64,000 nt of DNA, taken from Aromatoleum tolulyticum (GTDB taxonomy: Bacteria > Pseudomonadota > Gammaproteobacteria > Burkholderiales > Rhodocyclaceae). The position numbers were made by a program, and so were the translations under genes. Location: positions 1 through 64,000 of the forward strand of contig NZ_FTMD01000019.1 in NCBI RefSeq assembly GCF_900156155.1, written 5' to 3'. The notes under the pieces were generated by a model. That model ran no database searches. It was not told the DNA's origin and worked only from the letters and a program-made list of their open reading frames with translations. This document shows, piece by piece, positions 59,946 through 64,000 of the stretch (positions are counted from its first letter, which is position 1; each line of letters opens with the position of its first letter).

Positions 59946-61274
59946 TCAGGCGCGTCCGGGCGCCGCCGCGATCGCCTTCGCCTCGCCGTTCCACGGCGCG
60001 ACGCGGATCAACAGCAGCATCCCCGGCAGCGCGAGGAAGAAGCACAGCCAGAAGAAGTCGTACCAGCCCATGCGCTCGACCAGCCAGCCGGCCGACGCAT
60101 TGATGACGGTGCGCGGCACCGCCATCAGGCTCGTGAACAGCGCCAGCTGGGTCGCCGTGTAGGCGGGGTGGGTCGTGCGCGCCATGAAGGCGACGAAGGC
60201 CGTCGTGCCCAGGCCGACGCCCGCCGCCTCGGCCGAGATCACGATCGCCAGCGCCGTCAGGCGCGCCGCGTCCGAAGGGGCCGTCCCCAGCCACGCCAGC
60301 CATACGAAGCCGAGGATGCTCGCGACCTGCACGACACCGAACAGCCACAGCGCACGGTTGATGCCCAGCTTCACCATCCAGATGCCGCCGAGGATGCCGC
60401 CGATCACCGACGGCCACAGGCCCGCGTTCTTCGCGATCAGGCCGATCTCGGTCTTGGTGAAGCCCATGTCGAGATAGAACGGCGTCGCCAGCGCCGTGCA
60501 CAGCGAATCGCCGAGCTTGTAGAAGAAGATGAAGGTCAGCACCAGCAGCGCCGACTGCAGCCCGTGGCGGCCGAAGAACTCGCGGAAGGGCTCGACCACC
60601 GCGTCGCGCAGCGTGCGCGGCGCGCCGGCCGCGATCGCCGGCTCCTTCACCATCAGGGTCATCACGACCCCCGGCAGCATGAACAGCGCCGTGATGACGA
60701 AGACCTGGCTCCACGGCAGGCGGTCGGCGAGGATCAGCGACAGCGAGCCCGGCACCAGCCCCGCGATGCGGTAGGCGTTCACGTGGATCGCGTTGCCCAG
60801 CCCGAGCTCCAGCTCGGGCAGGATCTCGCGGCGGAAGGCATCCAGCGCGATGTCCTGCGTCGCCGACAGGAAGGCCAGCGCCGCGGTCAGCGTGACCACC
60901 AGCGTCAGGTTCGAGGTCGGCGACAGCTGCCCCAGCCAGGCGATGGCCGCGACCAGCCCCAGCTGCGACACCAGCATCCAGCCGCGCCGCCGTCCCAGCC
61001 ACGGCAGGATGCCGAAGCGGTCCAGCAGCGGCGCCCACACGAATTTCCACGTGTAGGGGAACTGGATCAGCGCAAACGCCCCGATCGCCTTCAGCGACAG
61101 CCCCTCGGTCTTCAGCCACGCCGGCACCAGGTTCAGCAGCAGGTACAGCGGCAGCCCCGACGAGAAGCCGGTGAAGATGCAGATCAGCATCCTGCGGTTG
61201 AGCAGGGCGTCCATCCAGGCGGGACGGGAAGATGTCGGGCCGGCGGGGGGCGGAGCGGAGGGAATGGACGGCAC
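59946..61274 (-). CDS. ampG: AmpG-family muropeptide MFS transporter
   Basis: A 442-residue inner-membrane protein with 12 or more membrane segments. AmpG signatures are present: ICIFTGFSSGLPLYLLLNLV near the start, LKAIGAFALIQFPYTWKFVWAPLLDRF, GRRRGWMLVSQL, FLSATQDIALDAFRREILPE and MGFTKTEIGLIAKN. AmpG imports anhydro-muropeptides for cell-wall recycling, and in many bacteria feeds the AmpR induction signal. The gene is divergent from the small gene at 61453. Confidence 0.9.
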   Translation of the reverse strand: MPSIPSAPPPAGPTSSRPAWMDALLNRRMLICIFTGFSSGLPLYLLLNLVPAWLKTEGLSLKAIGAFALIQFPYTWKFVWAPLLDRFGILPWLGRRRGWMLVSQLGLVAAIAWLGQLSPTSNLTLVVTLTAALAFLSATQDIALDAFRREILPELELGLGNAIHVNAYRIAGLVPGSLSLILADRLPWSQVFVITALFMLPGVVMTLMVKEPAIAAGAPRTLRDAVVEPFREFFGRHGLQSALLVLTFIFFYKLGDSLCTALATPFYLDMGFTKTEIGLIAKNAGLWPSVIGGILGGIWMVKLGINRALWLFGVVQVASILGFVWLAWLGTAPSDAARLTALAIVISAEAAGVGLGTTAFVAFMARTTHPAYTATQLALFTSLMAVPRTVINASAGWLVERMGWYDFFWLCFFLALPGMLLLIRVAPWNGEAKAIAAAPGRA

Positions 61275-61452
61275 GGAATGCTTTCGGCGAGGGGTAGGCG
61301 CATTATCCCAGATTGCCGCCGCCCGCGCCGTTGCCGCAGCAGCGGCTTACATTCCGCCGCCGGGGATGCCGCCGCACGGGCTTGCCTGCCTGCGCGACTC
61401 GCCCGAGAATGCATGCTCGACACCTAAACACCAAGAACGAGAGGAGAGAGGG

Positions 61453-61770
61453 ATGACGCAGCACATCACCGTGGTTTTCGGCGCAGAGCGCGAATACGAG
61501 ACGATCGTGTCCGACGCCGACGCGGCCGGTCTCGCGAAGGACCAGGCGCGCGCCTGGCTGTCGGGCGAGTTCGAACGGCTCGAATGCACGCCGTCGAACC
61601 CGATGGGCAAGATCCTCGTGCTCGACATGGTCCTCAACGTCGCCAAGTACGGCGGCGAGGATCGCTTCAAGGAGCGCGGCGACTGGGCCAGGCAGTTCGC
61701 CACCGCGACCGCCGTCGCGCTGGGCCGCCCGACCGTGCGCGTCGACGTCGCGAACTTCGTCGTCGGCTAG
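61453..61770 (+). CDS. Small conserved protein of unknown function
   Basis: A 105-residue soluble protein starting MTQHITVVFGAEREYETIVS, with ARAWLSGEFERLECTPSNPM and ILVLDMVLNVAKYGGEDRFK, ending TVRVDVANFVVG. The ATG at 61453 follows GAGGAGAGAGGG. It is convergent with metW, from which it is separated by a shared terminator. No family was recognised. Confidence 0.75.
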   Translation: MTQHITVVFGAEREYETIVSDADAAGLAKDQARAWLSGEFERLECTPSNPMGKILVLDMVLNVAKYGGEDRFKERGDWARQFATATAVALGRPTVRVDVANFVVG

Positions 61771-61790
61771 GGCACCACGCCCCGATGAAA

Positions 61791-61813
61791 AAGGCCCGCT
61801 GCGTGCGGGCCTT
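61791..61813 (-). terminator. Intrinsic terminator after metW (possibly bidirectional)
   Basis: AAGGCCCGC and GCGGGCCTT form a perfect 9-base stem with a 5-base loop. On the minus strand it is followed by TTTCATC, so with the stem end the transcript has a T5 run; this ends the metX-metW transcript 20 bases past the metW stop. Confidence 0.88.
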
Positions 61814-61833
61814 GTCGTCTCAGCGGGCTGGCC

Positions 61834-62421
61834 TCAGGCGCCGCGGCCGAGCCGGTACACCGCCACGCTGGCAAGGAAGTTCGGCTCGTCGAGGATCAGC
61901 TTGCCCTCGTCGAAGGCGAGGCGCTCGCGCACCGCGATGCCGTTCATCTCGCACAGCGCATCGAAGTCCGAAATCGTGAAGAAGCGCACGTTGGGCGTGT
62001 TGAACCACTGGTGCGGCAGGCTCTCCGACACCGGCATGCGGCCGTTGAGGATGCTCTGGCGGTGGCGCCAGTAGCCGAAGTTCGGGAAGCTCACGACCGC
62101 CTCGCGCGCGACGCGCAGCATCTCGACGAGGATGCCCTGCGTGTTGTGCATCGCCTGCAGCGACAGGCTCATGATCACGTGGTCGAAGAAGCCGTCCTCG
62201 ATCCCGGCGAGCCCCTTCTCCATGTCCATCTGGATCACGTTCACGCCGTTGCGCGTGCACGCGAGCAGCTTGTCCGGGTCGTTCTCGACGCCGTAACCCT
62301 GCACCTGGCGCACTTCGGCGAGATGCTTCAGCAGGCTGCCGTCGCCGCAGCCGAGGTCGAGCACCTTCTCCCCCGGCGCGATCCACTGGGTGATGACTTC
62401 GTAGTCGTAACGGTAGGACAT
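61834..62421 (-). CDS. metW: MetW, methionine biosynthesis methyltransferase-like protein
   Basis: A 195-residue protein with SAM-binding motif I VLDLGCGDGSLLKHLAE and the MetW features IQMDMEKGLAGIEDGFFDHVIMSLSLQAM, SFPNFGYWRHRQSILNGRMP, and LPHQWFNTPNVRFFTISDFD. MetW pairs with MetX and is needed for homoserine acylation in bacteria with this operon. The start is two bases after the metX stop, so the genes are coupled. Confidence 0.97.
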   Translation of the reverse strand: MSYRYDYEVITQWIAPGEKVLDLGCGDGSLLKHLAEVRQVQGYGVENDPDKLLACTRNGVNVIQMDMEKGLAGIEDGFFDHVIMSLSLQAMHNTQGILVEMLRVAREAVVSFPNFGYWRHRQSILNGRMPVSESLPHQWFNTPNVRFFTISDFDALCEMNGIAVRERLAFDEGKLILDEPNFLASVAVYRLGRGA

Positions 62422-62423
62422 GG

Positions 62424-63551
62424 CTAAACCTTGATGCGGTCGAAGTAGGCGGTCAGCAGCGCGTGGTACTGCGCTTCGTCAAGCAGGAAGGAATCGTGCC
62501 CCGCGTCGCTCTCGATCTCCGCGTAGCTGACGTTGCGCTGGTTGTGCAGCAGCGCATAGACGATCTCGCGGCTCCTCGCGGGCGAGAAGCGCCAGTCGGT
62601 GCTGAAGGACACGACGAGGAAGTCGGCCGTCGCGCGCGCCAGCGCCGCCGGCAGGTTGCCGCCGTGCTCGAAGGCCGGGTCGAAGTAATCGAGCGCCTTG
62701 GTCGCCAGCAGATAGGTGTTGGCGTCGAAGAAACCCGCGAACTTGTCGCCCTGGTAGCGCAGGTAGGACTCGATCTCGAACTCCACGTCGTAGCTGTAGA
62801 TCGCCTTGCCGTGGCGCAGGCTGCGACCGAACTTGTCGCCCATCGCGTCATCGGACAGATAGGTGATGTGGCCGACCATGCGCGCGAGCTTGAGGCCGCG
62901 CGTCGGCACGACGCCGTGCGCATAGTAGTGCCCGCCGTGGAACTCCGGGTCGGAGAGGATCGCCTGGCGCGCGACCTCGTTGAACGCGATGTTCTGCGCC
63001 GTGAGCTTGGGCGCCGATGCGATCACCACCGCGTTGGCGACGCGCTCCGGGTACTGCAGCGACCACGACAGCGCCTGCATGCCGCCCAGGCTGCCGCCGA
63101 CGATCGCCGCGAAGCGTGCGATGCCCAGCCGGTCGGCGAGCCGCGCCTGCGCCGCGACCCAGTCCTCGACCGTCACGAAGGGGAAATCCGCGCCCCACGG
63201 CTGGCCGGTCGCCGGGTTGATCGAGATCGGGCCGGTCGAGCCGTGGCAACCGCCGAGGTTGTTCACGCCGATGACGAAGAACTTGCGCGTGTCGAGCGGC
63301 TTGCCGGGGCCGACGAGGTTGTCCCACCAGCCGCTGTTGTTCGGTGCGTCGGCGTAGTGGCCGGCGACGTGGTGGGAACCCGACAGCGCGTGGCACACCA
63401 GCACCGCGTTGCTGCGGTCCGCGTTCAGTTCGCCGTAGGTCTCGTAGACCAGTTCGTATTCGGGCAGCGTGCCCCCGCTGCGCAGCTGCAGCGGCTCGGC
63501 GAAGTGCGCCCGCTGCGGGACGACGACGCCGACGGATTGGGGTTGGATCAT
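62424..63551 (-). CDS. metX: Homoserine O-acyltransferase (MetX)
   Basis: A 375-residue alpha/beta-hydrolase enzyme that activates homoserine with acetyl- or succinyl-CoA in methionine synthesis. It has [16 protein letters not shown], the nucleophile elbow [20 protein letters not shown] (Ser in GGSLGG), [20 protein letters not shown], and the catalytic Asp/His region [20 protein letters not shown] and [11 protein letters not shown]. Acyl-CoA specificity (MetXA or MetXS) cannot be decided from the sequence. It is controlled by the SAM-II riboswitch and terminator upstream. Confidence 0.96.
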   Translation of the reverse strand: MIQPQSVGVVVPQRAHFAEPLQLRSGGTLPEYELVYETYGELNADRSNAVLVCHALSGSHHVAGHYADAPNNSGWWDNLVGPGKPLDTRKFFVIGVNNLGGCHGSTGPISINPATGQPWGADFPFVTVEDWVAAQARLADRLGIARFAAIVGGSLGGMQALSWSLQYPERVANAVVIASAPKLTAQNIAFNEVARQAILSDPEFHGGHYYAHGVVPTRGLKLARMVGHITYLSDDAMGDKFGRSLRHGKAIYSYDVEFEIESYLRYQGDKFAGFFDANTYLLATKALDYFDPAFEHGGNLPAALARATADFLVVSFSTDWRFSPARSREIVYALLHNQRNVSYAEIESDAGHDSFLLDEAQYHALLTAYFDRIKV

Positions 63552-63570
63552 GGCCGTATTCTTGTAAACG

Positions 63571-63606
63571 AAAAAACCCAGCCGGCTTGGAAAACGCGGA
63601 CTGGGT
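63571..63606 (-). terminator. Riboswitch-associated intrinsic terminator
   Basis: On the minus strand ACCCAG-T-CCG pairs with CGG-CTGGGT around a 12-base loop and is followed by TTTTTT. It lies between the SAM-II aptamer and the metX start, so it should stop transcription when SAM is bound. Confidence 0.85.
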
Positions 63607-63608
63607 CG

Positions 63609-63666
63609 CCCTCGCTTTAGCCGGATTTATTGAGCGCCCGCAAGCTGTGGTTCAAATCGGCGCTAA
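63609..63666 (-). ncRNA. SAM-II riboswitch aptamer upstream of metX
   Basis: On the minus strand AGCGCCGATTTGAACC is followed by a loop, GGCGCT, an AT-rich joint AATAAATC, and CGGCTAAAG. AGCGCC pairs with GGCGCT, and GATTT pairs with AAATC to form the pseudoknot that defines SAM-II. It would sense S-adenosylmethionine and shut down metX-metW. Confidence 0.92.
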
Positions 63667-63727
63667 GACTCAAAACTATCGCGGGCCGTCACAATTGTCA
63701 AACGCCCGCATGCCCCGTGGGAGCGGC

Positions 63728-64000
63728 TCAATTCGCCAGCCGCATCACCGCATCCCGCACCTTGGATTGCTCGTCCATCTTCAGGATGCGCTGCACGCGC
63801 GGTGCCAGCTCGTTCAGGTCGGCGCGCAGCACCTGCTGTTTGATCTCGAGGATGTGGCCGGGATGCATCGAGAAATTGCGCAGCCCCATGCCCAGCAGCA
63901 GCAGCGTGTAGGCCGGATCGCCCGCCATCTCGCCGCACACCGACACCGGCAGGCCGAAGCGTGCGCCCGCCTGGATCGTGCCGGCGATCAGCTTCAGCAC
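63728..64000 (-). CDS. ptsI: Phosphoenolpyruvate-protein phosphotransferase (enzyme I), C-terminal fragment
   Basis: The frame is open from the window edge to the stop at 63728, giving 90 residues of the C-terminus. The PEP-binding domain signature LPVSVCGEMAGDPAYTLLLL is present, with the active-site cysteine, followed by GMGLRNFSMHPGHILEIKQQ. Enzyme I takes phosphate from PEP and passes it to HPr. It runs off the right edge; the phosphohistidine domain is out of view. It could also be a PtsP or multiphosphoryl fusion paralogue. Confidence 0.93.
   Translation of the reverse strand: MLKLIAGTIQAGARFGLPVSVCGEMAGDPAYTLLLLGMGLRNFSMHPGHILEIKQQVLRADLNELAPRVQRILKMDEQSKVRDAVMRLAN

Overview
The window is GC-rich (about 67-70 % by eye) chromosomal DNA of a betaproteobacterium, most likely Rhodocyclales (Azoarcus/Thauera-like). 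That placement is inferred from the housekeeping genes (metX-metW, ampG, ptsI, a 3-hydroxybutyrate oligomer hydrolase, chemotaxis and c-di-GMP proteins) and from codon use; no rRNA or tRNA is present to confirm it.

Layout. 1-8.4 kb: the 5' end of a VgrG-type gene running off the left edge, a molybdopterin-binding-domain protein, a MOSC protein, a DUF3592 protein, a methyl-accepting chemotaxis protein behind a textbook sigma-28 promoter, and a polyester-oligomer hydrolase. 8.4-17 kb: small, poorly recognised, partly lower-GC genes (ion channel, a frameshifted lipoprotein metallopeptidase, DUF1330, membrane proteins, a DUF4124 protein, a higBA toxin-antitoxin pair), an IS110 stub and REP-associated tyrosine transposase (RAYT) material. 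17-20.2 kb: an AI-2E-type permease and a Cache/HAMP-GGDEF-hemerythrin protein. 20.2-25.6 kb: mobile-element cluster with an internally deleted RAYT element, a truncated IS3, a complete IS1182 and three minus-strand gene cassettes with attC-like hairpins. I read this as a fragment of a chromosomal integron cassette array without an integrase in view.

26.0-58.8 kb: the centrepiece is a co-directional minus-strand block of about 22 genes over 33 kb encoding a contractile injection system of the extracellular (eCIS; Afp/PVC/MAC-like) class. In transcription order: DUF4255 terminator protein, an unrecognised protein, sheath, tube, a divergent sheath-like protein, a second tube, CIS tube/hub adaptor, DUF5908 micro-protein, gp27-like hub, gp5-like spike, a large protein with a C-terminal membrane segment, gp25, baseplate J, TIGR02242-like wedge protein, three proteins sharing one N-terminal domain (one with about 300 residues of coiled coil), two unrecognised large proteins, an AAA+ ATPase, and two proteins with the eCIS core domain (DUF4157) that look like cargo. 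One cargo candidate ends in a metzincin-like zinc protease; the other carries an HNH-like segment and a long beta-repeat tail. Several genes overlap as ATGA, suggesting translational coupling. Palindromic REP-like repeats sit in the gaps, and one is embedded in frame in a coding sequence.

59.2-64 kb: housekeeping genes (SMUG-type uracil-DNA glycosylase, AmpG, a small conserved protein, metX-metW under a SAM-II riboswitch plus terminator, and the 3' end of ptsI).
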